Source: Bacteroides intestinalis (lineage in GTDB: Bacteria; Bacteroidota; Bacteroidia; Bacteroidales; Bacteroidaceae). From it: DNA of 64,000 nucleotides. Positions 45,247-55,842 of the stretch are shown piece after piece (within the stretch, counting starts at the first letter, position 1; the number at the start of each line of letters is the position of its first letter). The position numbers and the translations under genes were made by a program. The stretch lies in the NCBI RefSeq assembly GCF_003464595.1, contig NZ_QRZF01000014.1, positions 1 to 64,000 of the forward strand, in the 5' to 3' direction. The notes under the pieces are model-generated. The model did not search any database. It worked only from the letters and a program-made list of their open reading frames with translations, and had not been told where the DNA came from.

Positions 45247-46281
45247 TTATTGAATACCTCTCTCACGAAGCTTCAATTGCCAGTTCCATGCAGAACGCAA
45301 TGTATCTTCGATGGTTTCAACAGCTTTCCAACCCAACTCTTCATTAGCGAATTTAGGATCGGCCCATACCTTTTCAATATCTCCCGCACGACGACCGACA
45401 ATCTGATAATTCAGTTTCACACCGGTTGCTTTTTCGAAAACGTTAATCAATTCCAATACTGAAAGACCGCGTCCCGTTCCGATATTAAATACTTCCACTG
45501 TTTCCTTTTGTTTCTTTTCCAAGATACGGCGGATAGCGATAACATGTGCTTTTGCCAAATCGACTACATTAATGAAGTCGCGTATACAAGAGCCGTCGGG
45601 CGTATCATAATCATCACCAAAGACGCTCAGTTTCTCACGGATACCGATAGCGGTCTGGGTCAGATAAGGTATCAAGTTCTGAGGCACACCATTGGGTAAC
45701 TCACCAAGCAATGCTGTCGGATGCGCACCAATCGGATTGAAATAGCGCAGCAAAATTGCATTGATAGGAGCACCTGAAGCCACTGTATCGCGAACGATTT
45801 CTTCATTGATCTGCTTCGTATTACCGTAAGGAGATTCAGCTTTCTTAATCGGGGCTTTCTCCGTTACCGGCAATTCGTCCGGCTGACCGTAAACTGTACA
45901 AGAAGAAGAGAACACAATACCTTCCACTCCATGCTTTGGCATCAACTCGAGCAGGTTAATCAATGAAACCAGATTATTGCGATAATAAAGCAATGGTTTC
46001 TGAACCGACTCGCCTACAGCCTTACTGGCTGCAAAGTGGATGATGGCTTTAATGCCTTTATATTTAGTAAACACAGCGTCAAGACCAGCGAAATCCAAAC
46101 AATTCAATTTCTCGAATGCGGGACGAATACCTGATACTTTTTCGATGTTATCAACTACATCAGCGCTAGAGTTTGACAAATTATCTATTATCACTACTTC
46201 ATAACCTGCGTTTTGAAGTTCTACTACAGTATGTGAACCAATATAACCTGTTCCACCTGTAACCAAGATCTTTTCTTTCAT
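45247..46281 (-). CDS. galE: UDP-glucose 4-epimerase
   Basis: Interconverts UDP-glucose and UDP-galactose. I chose the ATG at 46281 (MKEKILVTGG), giving 344 residues; nine codons upstream another ATG is possible. Seen: GGTGYIGSHTVVELQ near the start, DNLSNSS, FAASKAVGESVQKPL, SSSCTVYGQPDELPV and SPYGNTKQINEEI with the YxxxK dyad, then YFNPIGAHP and NIGTGRGLSVLEL. Only a minor promoter-like CAAATTTA (46320-46327, read on the minus strand) is seen upstream. Confidence 0.94.
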   Translation of the reverse strand: MKEKILVTGGTGYIGSHTVVELQNAGYEVVIIDNLSNSSADVVDNIEKVSGIRPAFEKLNCLDFAGLDAVFTKYKGIKAIIHFAASKAVGESVQKPLLYYRNNLVSLINLLELMPKHGVEGIVFSSSCTVYGQPDELPVTEKAPIKKAESPYGNTKQINEEIVRDTVASGAPINAILLRYFNPIGAHPTALLGELPNGVPQNLIPYLTQTAIGIREKLSVFGDDYDTPDGSCIRDFINVVDLAKAHVIAIRRILEKKQKETVEVFNIGTGRGLSVLELINVFEKATGVKLNYQIVGRRAGDIEKVWADPKFANEELGWKAVETIEDTLRSAWNWQLKLRERGIQ

Positions 46282-46382
46282 CAGTGATTTATTCTTATAG
46301 GTTATCATCGTTGTGGCGGCAAATTTAAGGAAATTAATTTTAGATAAAAAGAAAAAAGAGTATTTTTTTAGTTTAAATTTAA

Positions 46383-46408
46383 AAGGGGCAGAATTTCTTC
46401 TACCCCTT
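46383..46408 (-). terminator. Terminator of the rnf operon
   Basis: AAGGGG pairs with CCCCTT, with further AGAA/TTCT pairing inside; on the minus strand a T-rich run follows, about 25 bp after the rnfA stop. Confidence 0.7.
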
Positions 46409-46431
46409 ATCTATTACTCAATGTTCTTTTT

Positions 46432-47019
46432 TCAGATCTTTACCACACCGGAGAATCCCATGAAAGCCATAGCCAAAAGACCGGCTGTAATTAAAGCAAT
46501 CGGAGTCCCTTTCATACCTTTCGGAATATTCACCAAACTCATCTGTTCACGCAAACCCGCAAAGAGTGTCAGTGCCAAGCCAAAGCCAATAGCAGTAGAG
46601 AATGCATAAACTACACCCGTCAACAGGTCATAATCCTTTTGAATTACAAGAATGGCCACACCAAGAATACAGCAGTTTGTAGTAATCAAAGGTAAAAATA
46701 CACCCAGTGCCTGATATAGGGAAGGTGATACTTTTTTAAGAATGATTTCTACCATCTGAACCAAGGCTGCAATTACCAAAATGAAAGTAATTGTTTGCAG
46801 GTATTCCAAACCGAAAGCATCAAGAACAAACTTTTGAATAAGGAATGTCACTATAGTAGCAATAGTAAGTACGAATGCTACGGCAGCCGACATACCCAAT
46901 GCAGTTTCCACTTTCTTGGATACTCCGAGGAACGGACAAATTCCCAGGAATTGTGACAACACGATGTTGTTAACAAAGATTGCCGAAATAAATATCAATA
47001 TATATTCCATAGTTTTCAA
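46432..47019 (-). CDS. rnfA: Rnf complex subunit RnfA
   Basis: Integral membrane subunit of the ferredoxin:NAD+ oxidoreductase that couples electron flow to Na+ or H+ transport. At 195 residues with six membrane spans it begins YILIFISAIFVNNIVLSQFL and has GICPFLGVSKK with the conserved Cys that binds the shared Fe-S cluster with RnfE, followed by TNCCILGVA. Last gene of the operon, separated from rnfE by about 70 bp that contain an AT-rich repeat. Confidence 0.95.
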   Translation of the reverse strand: MKTMEYILIFISAIFVNNIVLSQFLGICPFLGVSKKVETALGMSAAVAFVLTIATIVTFLIQKFVLDAFGLEYLQTITFILVIAALVQMVEIILKKVSPSLYQALGVFLPLITTNCCILGVAILVIQKDYDLLTGVVYAFSTAIGFGLALTLFAGLREQMSLVNIPKGMKGTPIALITAGLLAMAFMGFSGVVKI

Positions 47020-47088
47020 AATTAAGAATTAAAAATTAAAAATTAAAAGTAGTTGCTACTCTCATCTCTAATTTTTAATTTTCCATTA
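47020..47088. repeat. AT-rich stem-loop repeat in the rnfE-rnfA spacer
   Basis: Repeated AAAAATT units (AATTAAGAATTAAAAATTA) face TAATTTTTAATTTT across a short loop and can form a long AT stem. A similar AAGAATGAAAAATTAAG run occurs just before the DUF4373 gene at 25.7 kb. It may affect rnfA expression or mRNA stability. Confidence 0.5.
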
Positions 47089-47673
47089 TTAATTCTTCTT
47101 CAAGCTGTTAATCAATGCAATCAGATAACCCAACGCGATGAATGCACCCGGCGCAAGTACAAATATCAACATGCCGTATTCTTCAGGAAGAATAGTCAGA
47201 TTGAAGATTTTGCCTGTTCCCAGAAACTCACGTACGGCACCCAGCAGAGTAAGAGCCAAGGTAAAACCAAGTCCCATTCCCAAACCATCGAAGAAAGAAG
47301 CTACCGGAGTATTCTTTGCAGCAAAAGCTTCGGCACGTCCCAGTACGATACAGTTTACCACAATCAGCGGAATAAACAGACCCAGTGTAGCATACAGAGC
47401 AGGAACATAAGCCTGCATCACCATTTGCAACAAGGTTACAAAAGATGCGATAACTACGATAAAGGATGGAATACGTACCATGTCAGGGATAACATTCTTA
47501 ATAGCCGAGATTACAACATTAGAGCAAATCAACACGAACATGGTTGCCAATCCCATACCCATACCATTGATGGCGGAAGAGGTAGTACCTAGCGTAGGAC
47601 ACATACCAAGCAGGAGTACAAACGTAGGATTCTCTTTAATAATCCCGTTCATCATAACTTTAAAATTATTCAT
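47089..47673 (-). CDS. rnfE: Rnf complex subunit RnfE
   Basis: Membrane subunit, 194 residues, about six helices. It has FVLLLGMCPTLGTTSSAING with the Cys paired to RnfA's, and LIVVNCIVLGRAEAFAAKN, the symmetric homologue of RnfA's TNCC motif. It follows rnfG by about 17 bp. Confidence 0.95.
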   Translation of the reverse strand: MNNFKVMMNGIIKENPTFVLLLGMCPTLGTTSSAINGMGMGLATMFVLICSNVVISAIKNVIPDMVRIPSFIVVIASFVTLLQMVMQAYVPALYATLGLFIPLIVVNCIVLGRAEAFAAKNTPVASFFDGLGMGLGFTLALTLLGAVREFLGTGKIFNLTILPEEYGMLIFVLAPGAFIALGYLIALINSLKKN

Positions 47674-47690
47674 ATCTTCTACTCCTTTCT

Positions 47691-48353
47691 TTATTTAGCG
47701 CTGATGGAATCCGTAGCCTCAGTGGCTGCGTTTTCAGCAGGTTCAACAACTTTTTGTGTAGCGCCCGTAGCAGCATCAGACTCATTCTGACCCGCATAAG
47801 CAGCATAAGCAGCATTCACAGCATTCAGGAAAGCACGTGAAGTAATGGTAGAAGCAGTAATAGCATCTACCTGTCCCCCGTCTTTGCTAACAGACAAAGG
47901 AGCTTTACCCGGATTCATTCCCTTGATACTTCCTTTATTGCCTTCTTTAAACCAATCGGCAGCTTTGGAACCCAATCCCGGAGTTTCCACATGCGACAAC
48001 AGAGAATAATCTATAATGTTTCCTTCTGCATCAAAACCGACCAGTACTTTCAGTTCACCGCCAAATGCCATTGAACTGGCTTCTACAGCAGCACCAATAA
48101 ATTGTCCGTCTTTCGTTGCAGGATACACGGCATAATCCACACCGTTCACAGCCTGCACCTTTTTTTCCGCAATCGGATCGTTATCAAAACCAGGAACCAC
48201 TGCATTGACCGCATCGCTCAATGTTTTTGCATTGGCTTGTGCAATAGGTTCTTTCGTCAGCTCATTTACATATGCCAGCAACGCCACGGAAATAGCGGTT
48301 ACCCCCGTAAGTACCAGCAACATATTCTTCAAGGATGATTCTAACTTTTTCAT
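47691..48353 (-). CDS. rnfG: Rnf complex subunit RnfG (covalent FMN)
   Basis: Periplasmic flavoprotein anchored by one N-terminal helix (LLVLTGVTAISVALLAYV). The FMN-binding domain ends in VDAITASTITSRAFLNAV; the Thr before ITSRA sits where flavin is attached in the S/T-G-A-T-type motif of the family, here written T-A-S-T. The C-terminus is Ala/Glu-rich. 220 residues; its start overlaps the rnfD stop by four bases. Confidence 0.93.
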   Translation of the reverse strand: MKKLESSLKNMLLVLTGVTAISVALLAYVNELTKEPIAQANAKTLSDAVNAVVPGFDNDPIAEKKVQAVNGVDYAVYPATKDGQFIGAAVEASSMAFGGELKVLVGFDAEGNIIDYSLLSHVETPGLGSKAADWFKEGNKGSIKGMNPGKAPLSVSKDGGQVDAITASTITSRAFLNAVNAAYAAYAGQNESDAATGATQKVVEPAENAATEATDSISAK

Positions 48354-49342
48354 TTCTTCTTCGCTACCTCCCCAAAGCGTTTAGGTTTACAATATGTATT
48401 TATCAGCGGAGTAAAGGCATTCATAATCAGGATTGCGAATGACATACCTTCAGGATAAGCACCGAACAAACGGATAATCACTGTCAGCAGACCAATGCAC
48501 GCACCATAGATCAGCATCCCTTTCTTGCTCATCGGAGAAGTAACATAATCCGTAGCCATAAAGATAGCACCCAACATCAAACCACCTGTAAGCAGTTGAA
48601 GTACCGGAGATACATATACTTCAGGATCTACCAGATGCATAATACCTGAGAATACAAATACCGTAGCCAATATAGAGATAGGGATATGCCAGGTTATAAT
48701 TTTCTTCCAAAGCATATAAGCCAGTCCCAGCAACAATGCCAAAGCACTTACTTCACCCAAGCAACCTCCATTATTACCAATCAGTAAATCAAAAGAAGAA
48801 GGCAAGTCTTTCAAGGCATCTATATTTCCACCGGCAATCTGCTTCATCAGATTAAGAGGGGTAGCCGCCGTCGTTGCATCTGTATAAGAAGTCAACTGTC
48901 CGACAACCGGCCAGCTCGTCATCTGCACAGGGAAAGAGAGCAACAGGAATACACGGCCTGCCAATGCGGGGTTGAACGGGTTACAACCCAGTCCGCCAAA
49001 AGACATTTTACCGACACCTATTGCAAACAATGCACCCAGAATAATAATCCAGATAGGCAGATTGGAAGGTAAGTTGAATGCTAGCAACACACCTGTGATT
49101 ACGGCAGAACCGTCACAAATAGTCGTGGTTTCTTTCTTTAAAAGGAATTTGCCGATAGTCCATTCAAAGAACAAACAGGCAGCCACCGAAGTAGCCGTAA
49201 CAATCAGCGCACCCAGTCCGAAGAAATAGAGTGATACGAGAAATGCAGGAATCAATGCAATGAGCACGCCATACATATTCTTTTTCACGCTGTCACCACC
49301 ATGGACGTGGGGCGAAAGTGATACTATTAATTTATTTTCCAT
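48350..49342 (-). CDS. rnfD: Rnf complex subunit RnfD (covalent FMN)
   Basis: A 330-residue membrane subunit with about nine to ten helices. Near the N-terminus it has VSLSPHVHGGDSVKKNMYGV, a known RnfD start. The segment DATTAATPLNLMKQ near residue 158 holds the flavinylated Thr in the family motif. LGCNPFNPALAGRVFLL is the other conserved block. Confidence 0.94.
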   Translation of the reverse strand: MENKLIVSLSPHVHGGDSVKKNMYGVLIALIPAFLVSLYFFGLGALIVTATSVAACLFFEWTIGKFLLKKETTTICDGSAVITGVLLAFNLPSNLPIWIIILGALFAIGVGKMSFGGLGCNPFNPALAGRVFLLLSFPVQMTSWPVVGQLTSYTDATTAATPLNLMKQIAGGNIDALKDLPSSFDLLIGNNGGCLGEVSALALLLGLAYMLWKKIITWHIPISILATVFVFSGIMHLVDPEVYVSPVLQLLTGGLMLGAIFMATDYVTSPMSKKGMLIYGACIGLLTVIIRLFGAYPEGMSFAILIMNAFTPLINTYCKPKRFGEVAKKK

Positions 49343-49348
49343 ACTTCG

Positions 49349-50686
49349 TTAATTTTTAGCTTGACGTGCACGGATGATCGCCCCTACTTTACCTTTACCC
49401 AAACGGCAGTAGTCCAGCAACGGACGGTTCGCAGGACAGGTGAACTGGCAAGAACCGCACTCGATACAATCCATAATTCTTTCTTTCTCCATTCTCTCGA
49501 ATTCGGTATGTTCAGCAAGCGCCGACAACAAATAAGGCTCCAATCCCATCGGACAAGCACCCACGCACTTCGCGCAACGGATGCAAGGTTGAATTTCACC
49601 ACGCTTGGCTTCCTTATTGTTCATTATCAGAATACCAGAACTACCTTTAGCAGTCGGTACGTCTGTATTTATCAACGCCTTTCCCATCATCGGGCCACCA
49701 CCGATAATCTTACCCGTATCTTCGGGCAAACCACCGCAAGCATCAATCAACTGCTTCATCGGCGTACCGATACGTGCCAGGAAGTTGGAGGGTTTTGCTA
49801 CCGATTTTCCTGTTACGGTAATCACACGTTCAAACAATGGCTTATTCTTCTGTACAGCTTGATATACAGCAAATGCAGTACCCACATTCTGTACCACGGC
49901 ACCTGTAGAGATAGGCAATGCGCCACTTGCTACCTGACGGCTGGTGATGGCATCAATCAACTGCTTTTCACCTCCTTGCGGATATTGCACTTTCAAAGCA
50001 ACCACCTCGATGCCTGCATAGCTGGAAGCTACTTTTGTCATCAACTGAATAGCATCTGGCTTATTATTTTCAATGCCGATAAATGCCTTATTAACCTTTA
50101 CTGCCTTCATCAGGATAGATACGCCTACCATAATTTCTTCTGCATGTTCCAGCATTAACTGGTGATCAGCTGTCAGATAGGGTTCACATTCTACGGCATT
50201 AATGATCACACATTCTGCCTTGAATGCAGGCGGCGGACAGAGTTTCACCTGGGTAGGGAAACAAGCACCACCCAAACCTACAATACCAGCATCGGCAATC
50301 TTTTTCACAATTTCTTCAGAGGTAAGATTACATTCCTTCACCAAAGTTTCAGTGCGGTCAATGCTTTCTTCCCATTCGTCACCTTCTACGTCGATAAAAA
50401 TAGCTGGCTTCGGATAACCGCTGGCATCGATAATCAAATCGATTTTAGCAACCTTGCCGCTGACAGACGAATGGATGGCTGCAGATACAAAACCACCGGG
50501 TTCAGCAATCTTTGTGCCGACTTTCACCACATCTCCTTTAGCCACAAGCGGTTTTGCAGGTGCACCGATGTGCTGTCCCAGCAGAATCACAGCTTTGGCA
50601 GGAACTTCCGCCTTGATGATGGGCTGATGTGCTGAAAGTTTATTTTCGTGTGGATGAACTCCACCGATTGAAAATGTCTTCAACAT
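49349..50686 (-). CDS. rnfC: Rnf complex subunit RnfC
   Basis: Peripheral NADH-interacting subunit, 445 residues. The N-terminus has the barrel-sandwich segment GGVHPHENKLSAHQPI; the Rossmann-like NADH/FMN region includes GLGGACFPTQVKL and INAVECEPYLTADHQLM. Two 4Fe-4S motifs follow: CIRCAKCVGACPMGLEP and CIECGSCQFTCPANRP. All cluster Cys are present. It carries electrons between NADH and the membrane part. Confidence 0.95.
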   Translation of the reverse strand: MLKTFSIGGVHPHENKLSAHQPIIKAEVPAKAVILLGQHIGAPAKPLVAKGDVVKVGTKIAEPGGFVSAAIHSSVSGKVAKIDLIIDASGYPKPAIFIDVEGDEWEESIDRTETLVKECNLTSEEIVKKIADAGIVGLGGACFPTQVKLCPPPAFKAECVIINAVECEPYLTADHQLMLEHAEEIMVGVSILMKAVKVNKAFIGIENNKPDAIQLMTKVASSYAGIEVVALKVQYPQGGEKQLIDAITSRQVASGALPISTGAVVQNVGTAFAVYQAVQKNKPLFERVITVTGKSVAKPSNFLARIGTPMKQLIDACGGLPEDTGKIIGGGPMMGKALINTDVPTAKGSSGILIMNNKEAKRGEIQPCIRCAKCVGACPMGLEPYLLSALAEHTEFERMEKERIMDCIECGSCQFTCPANRPLLDYCRLGKGKVGAIIRARQAKN

Positions 50687-50724
50687 ACAATTCTGTATTT
50701 TAGTCGTTTATTACTTCTTGATTA

Positions 50725-51690
50725 TTAAGCTTCCGCCTTCGGAGTTTCAACCTGAGGGGTTTCAACTACTTTCGGGGTTTCTACAGCCTTAGGAGCCTCT
50801 GCTACCTTAGGAGTTTCTGTAGCTTTTGGTGCAACAGCTACTTTTGGAGCAGCACCTTCCGCCTTCGGCTTGCGTGGCGGGAAATTGAGTGCGATAATCG
50901 TGTTCTGCGGACAAGCTTCTTCGCACTTACGACATGATTTACATTTGTTCGGATCAATGTAAGCCAGATTATTCTCCAGCGTAATGGCCTCGAACGGACA
51001 AACTTTCACACACTTACCACAACCGATACAAGCAACCGTACAAGCCTTACGTGCTATGGCACCCTTGTCTTTGTTCACGCATTGTACATAGATACGGCGT
51101 GACTTCTTGCCTTGCGGGCGAATTTCAATAATATTCTTCGGACAGGCCTTAACGCAAGCAGCACAAGCAGTACATTTGGCTTCATCCACTTCCGGAAGTC
51201 CTGTTTCAGGATTCATGTGGATAGCATCAAACTGACAGGCTTCCACACAGTCGCCACAGCCCAGACATCCAAAACTACAACCTGTTTCACCACCATAAAG
51301 AGAAGCTGCAATAGCACAACTCTTCGCACCATCGTACATGTTTACACGTGGGCGATTGGCACAAGTTCCATTACATCTCACAACCGCAATCATCGGTTCG
51401 GCAGCAGTAGCATCCAAACCAAGGATTTCGGCAATTTGCGTCATAACAGGCTGCCCGCCTACCGGACAGAATTTTCCATCCAGCGAACCTGCTTTTACAC
51501 AAGCATCGGCAAAACCGCTACAACCCGGGTAACCACACCCACCGCAATTTGCTTGAGGCAACACCTCTCCTACCTGTGCAATTCGCGGATCTTCATACAC
51601 GGCGAATTTCTTGGAAGCGATATACAGAATAGCAGCCGAAACCAGCGCTATAGCCCCCAATGAAATCACTGCAATCAGAATTACATTCAT
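50725..51690 (-). CDS. rnfB: Rnf complex subunit RnfB, long-tailed
   Basis: Ferredoxin-like electron-entry subunit of 321 residues. One N-terminal helix (LIAVISLGAIALVSAAILYI), then the Fe-S domain CGGCGYPGCSGFADAC with the partner CPVGG, and four CxxCxxCxxxCP-type clusters: CLGCGDCVEAC, CTACAACVKACP, CIGCGKCVKVCP and CKSCRKCEEACP. The last about 45 residues are a low-complexity Pro/Lys/Val/Glu tail with repeated VETPK and EAPK units. The tail is a feature of this sequence; its role is unknown. Confidence 0.94.
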   Translation of the reverse strand: MNVILIAVISLGAIALVSAAILYIASKKFAVYEDPRIAQVGEVLPQANCGGCGYPGCSGFADACVKAGSLDGKFCPVGGQPVMTQIAEILGLDATAAEPMIAVVRCNGTCANRPRVNMYDGAKSCAIAASLYGGETGCSFGCLGCGDCVEACQFDAIHMNPETGLPEVDEAKCTACAACVKACPKNIIEIRPQGKKSRRIYVQCVNKDKGAIARKACTVACIGCGKCVKVCPFEAITLENNLAYIDPNKCKSCRKCEEACPQNTIIALNFPPRKPKAEGAAPKVAVAPKATETPKVAEAPKAVETPKVVETPQVETPKAEA

Positions 51691-51733
51691 AAATTAGTTA
51701 TTTATTTAATTATTTGTTTTAATGTTCTAATAG

Positions 51734-52153
51734 TTAGTCTATCGGCTTTATGGAAAAAGAGAACTTTTTCCCCATACGTGTTTTATTTAGCCATAATATA
51801 TAATAGTAAGGTATAAGGAGAGCTAACGAACAAATCGCAGAGAGAAGTTCGTCGTTCCAGATAGCCATAAATATAAAGAGAGAAATAATCAGAACACAGA
51901 AAGGTATTATAAAGGCCAGTAACACCGCCATCATCCCCATGGATAGTTCTCCGAAGACGATTACCCGGTCACCGGGTTGGTAGGAAGATGCATCATTACT
52001 GATTACATCGATCATTTTTTCTTTGGTATCAGCTGAAGCACAATGTCCCTTAGCGCTACACGCTGCACAAGCTGACGTTTGGACAATTCTCACCATAACA
52101 TGAGAACCGTTTATGTTTTCCACAATACCTTGATGTTTTATAATATCTGCCAT
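51734..52153 (-). CDS. RseC/SoxR-reducing-system family protein
   Basis: Small membrane protein of 139 residues often encoded beside rnf genes. It has a cysteine-rich segment CAACSAKGHCASADTKEKM near residues 32-50, which can bind an Fe-S cluster or form disulphides, and two adjacent helices (MMAVLLAFIIPFCVLIISLFI) typical of RseC. It heads the operon. In E. coli RseC acts in SoxR reduction and sigma-E control; here the exact role is inferred from the neighbourhood. Confidence 0.88.
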   Translation of the reverse strand: MADIIKHQGIVENINGSHVMVRIVQTSACAACSAKGHCASADTKEKMIDVISNDASSYQPGDRVIVFGELSMGMMAVLLAFIIPFCVLIISLFIFMAIWNDELLSAICSLALLIPYYYILWLNKTRMGKKFSFSIKPID

Positions 52154-52181
52154 TTTGCAAACTGTGCATTACAAATTGCGG

Positions 52182-52211
52182 CAAATTTACGCATTATTTG
52201 TGAACTGCAAG
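52182..52211 (-). promoter_or_regulatory. Candidate promoter of the rnf operon
   Basis: Minus strand TAAATTTG (52189-52182) with CTTG in the -33 place (52211-52208), spacer 18 bp, upstream of the RseC gene. The remaining spacer to 52430 shows nothing else clear. Confidence 0.5.
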
Positions 52212-52428
52212 GCTTTCACCTACTTTTTTATGTGTACGCTAACGCACTTTTTCCCGTTTTAACTGTTTTTCTTCGCATTTTTCACAGGAAAAGTCAAAAA
52301 AGCTGTTTTAAAACACGGATTGATATATCACTTTGCACCCTCATTTAAAGCAAAGCAGAGAATCTATCTGTTAATATAAATAAGGAGTAGAGCCTTTGGC
52401 AAGTACAAAATGACAAAATGATATTTAT

Positions 52429-52466
52429 AAATAAGGCTGCCTCCTTTAAAGGAAGCAGCCTTATTT
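52429..52466. terminator. Strong terminator after the DUF3078 gene
   Basis: AAATAAGGCTGC pairs with GCAGCCTTATTT, and the loop itself contains the palindrome CCTTTAAAGG, giving a nearly continuous stem. It begins about 28 bp after the DUF3078 stop and has T/A runs on both sides. Confidence 0.85.
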
Positions 52467-52493
52467 ACTACATCATATATCAAGTATCTATAA

Positions 52494-53936
52494 TTACCAC
52501 TTATAATTGATACCAAAACTCAGAATCTCATTCACCTGGAAGTGACTGTCTCCTGTAGTCGGCTTGCTACTGTCATCATAACGTGCATGTACATACAGTT
52601 TTGTAGAAAGATAACGGTTCAATATGAAATTGATCGTATTTTCCCACTCAACACGAGTCCACTCGTAGCTGGTCAGATAATTCAGACGGGAATTCAGTAC
52701 GATGGAAGGAATAATAGTCCAATTCAATGTCGGTTGTATTTGCGAACCCCAATTATGACGCACGCTCTTGCCTTCCTCCAGACCAAAATCCACTTCATTT
52801 ACATCTTTATTACCTATATACCGCATCGTCCAAGTCAACGGAGCTATAAAGACAGACAGATTAAATTTTTTCTTATTCAGTTTGTAGTCCATACCGACAC
52901 TGGTGGATAAATCCGCCGGAGCAAAGAAAGCTGAGACTAACTTTTCACTGTTCGCTTTATAACCATGACAGAACTGGGTTTTAAATTCTGTTGAAATGGT
53001 ATAGTACCAATTAGAAGCTGCCTGGATACCCATTTTACTATACAAGCGTAACAGGTCAGTGTTTACCAGATAATCGTGATACTTGTCCGAAGGAGTGGAA
53101 CCAAAACCTAACTTGGCCTCCAACATATTTTCCCATTGCACTTTCTCGCGATCATTATAATTAGCAAACAGCTGCAGATTCGCCAGGAAAGAATTTGTAC
53201 TTTCACCACCTTTATACCAGTTGTCAGAAATATAGTTCTGAGTAATCTGCAAAGAACCACTTCCACCCGTCACCCACCAATTGGGCTTATGGATCACAAC
53301 CTCTGCATCCTCTTTTACATTGGCCATATCTTCCTGAACAAATAATTTTATAACAGAAGGTTTAGATGAAACTTCTTTTTCAATATTATCCCTGAAGCTT
53401 TTCACCTGCATTAATTCATCTTCCCATGCCACAATCTTACGCGGGTTCTCATTAGCATAAAGATATAACAGCGCACGGTCCACTACTTCATTGGCACGTT
53501 TCTTCGAAGTAAAAGGAGCTTCATCAAACATCAATGGTTCCTTTACAGAAGTTTTTGCTGTATCAAAAGGCTGGAATTTCCATTTCAATGTTGAAATGCT
53601 CTCCATGGGAGAATTATAATAAGTCAACGGGATAAACAAGCGGTAATAATTAGGATTGTCCGCAATGTAACGCTCCGGAGTAGAAGGATCATTCAGGTAA
53701 TTTAATACTCCGAAATATTTTTCATAGGATATGGAAACAGTATCCAATTGCCGGGTAACACTTCCCGGTTTCAACTTTAAAACAAAATATTGCTTCATTA
53801 AGTCCGATAAAGTATCCGCTTGTACTACAGCCGTTTTTTCACCGGTTTTTAATACAGGCTTCACCGAATTCTGCGCCATAACCGACGAAGAAAAAAGCAC
53901 AGCGATTGCCCATAAAGATAAAAATTTATTCTTCAT
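52494..53936 (-). CDS. DUF3078 outer-membrane protein
   Basis: A 480-residue exported protein (signal peptide ending SSVMAQ near residue 22). The N-terminal half is mixed; the C-terminal half reads as amphipathic beta strands in a barrel-like series ([59 protein letters not shown]) with aromatic residue at the very end (INYKW), an outer-membrane insertion signal. Matches DUF3078 proteins of Bacteroidetes, whose function is not established. Confidence 0.85.
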   Translation of the reverse strand: MKNKFLSLWAIAVLFSSSVMAQNSVKPVLKTGEKTAVVQADTLSDLMKQYFVLKLKPGSVTRQLDTVSISYEKYFGVLNYLNDPSTPERYIADNPNYYRLFIPLTYYNSPMESISTLKWKFQPFDTAKTSVKEPLMFDEAPFTSKKRANEVVDRALLYLYANENPRKIVAWEDELMQVKSFRDNIEKEVSSKPSVIKLFVQEDMANVKEDAEVVIHKPNWWVTGGSGSLQITQNYISDNWYKGGESTNSFLANLQLFANYNDREKVQWENMLEAKLGFGSTPSDKYHDYLVNTDLLRLYSKMGIQAASNWYYTISTEFKTQFCHGYKANSEKLVSAFFAPADLSTSVGMDYKLNKKKFNLSVFIAPLTWTMRYIGNKDVNEVDFGLEEGKSVRHNWGSQIQPTLNWTIIPSIVLNSRLNYLTSYEWTRVEWENTINFILNRYLSTKLYVHARYDDSSKPTTGDSHFQVNEILSFGINYKW

Positions 53937-53963
53937 AACGCCCTAAAATCTATGTTTTGAGCG

Positions 53964-53971
53964 CAAAATTA
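53964..53971 (-). promoter_or_regulatory. Candidate -7 of the DUF3078 gene
   Basis: TAATTTTG on the minus strand, 28 bp before the ATG. No good TTTG is seen at -33. Confidence 0.4.
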
Positions 53972-54072
53972 AATTAAAATGTTTAGAAAACATAGAAATA
54001 GAGAAAGAAAAAGAAAACATGCTTTTTTTATAATTGTTTCGCCGAAACTTTATGTACTTCCTCTTTTTTTTG

Positions 54073-54080
54073 TAATTTTG
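54073..54080 (+). promoter_or_regulatory. Candidate -7 of the pyrG gene
   Basis: TAATTTTG, about 90 bp before the GTG start of pyrG; a partial TTTATG lies in the -33 place. Confidence 0.5.
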
Positions 54081-54111
54081 CGCTTTTTAAGTCTCACGTG
54101 TAGACAGATAG

Positions 54112-55800
<1,689 letters not shown>

Positions 55801-55842
55801 GATTATTTCAATAATTATAAAATTGTAAACTAGAAATTATTC

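Noticed and set aside
47020..47088. AT-rich repeat as an insertion-sequence end
   Set aside because: No target duplication or transposase remnant; similar AT repeats are common in Bacteroides spacers.
49361..50158. Plus-strand ORF of 265 codons inside rnfC
   Set aside because: Antisense shadow of rnfC, rich in Cys, His and Thr as expected from reversed codons; no start signal.
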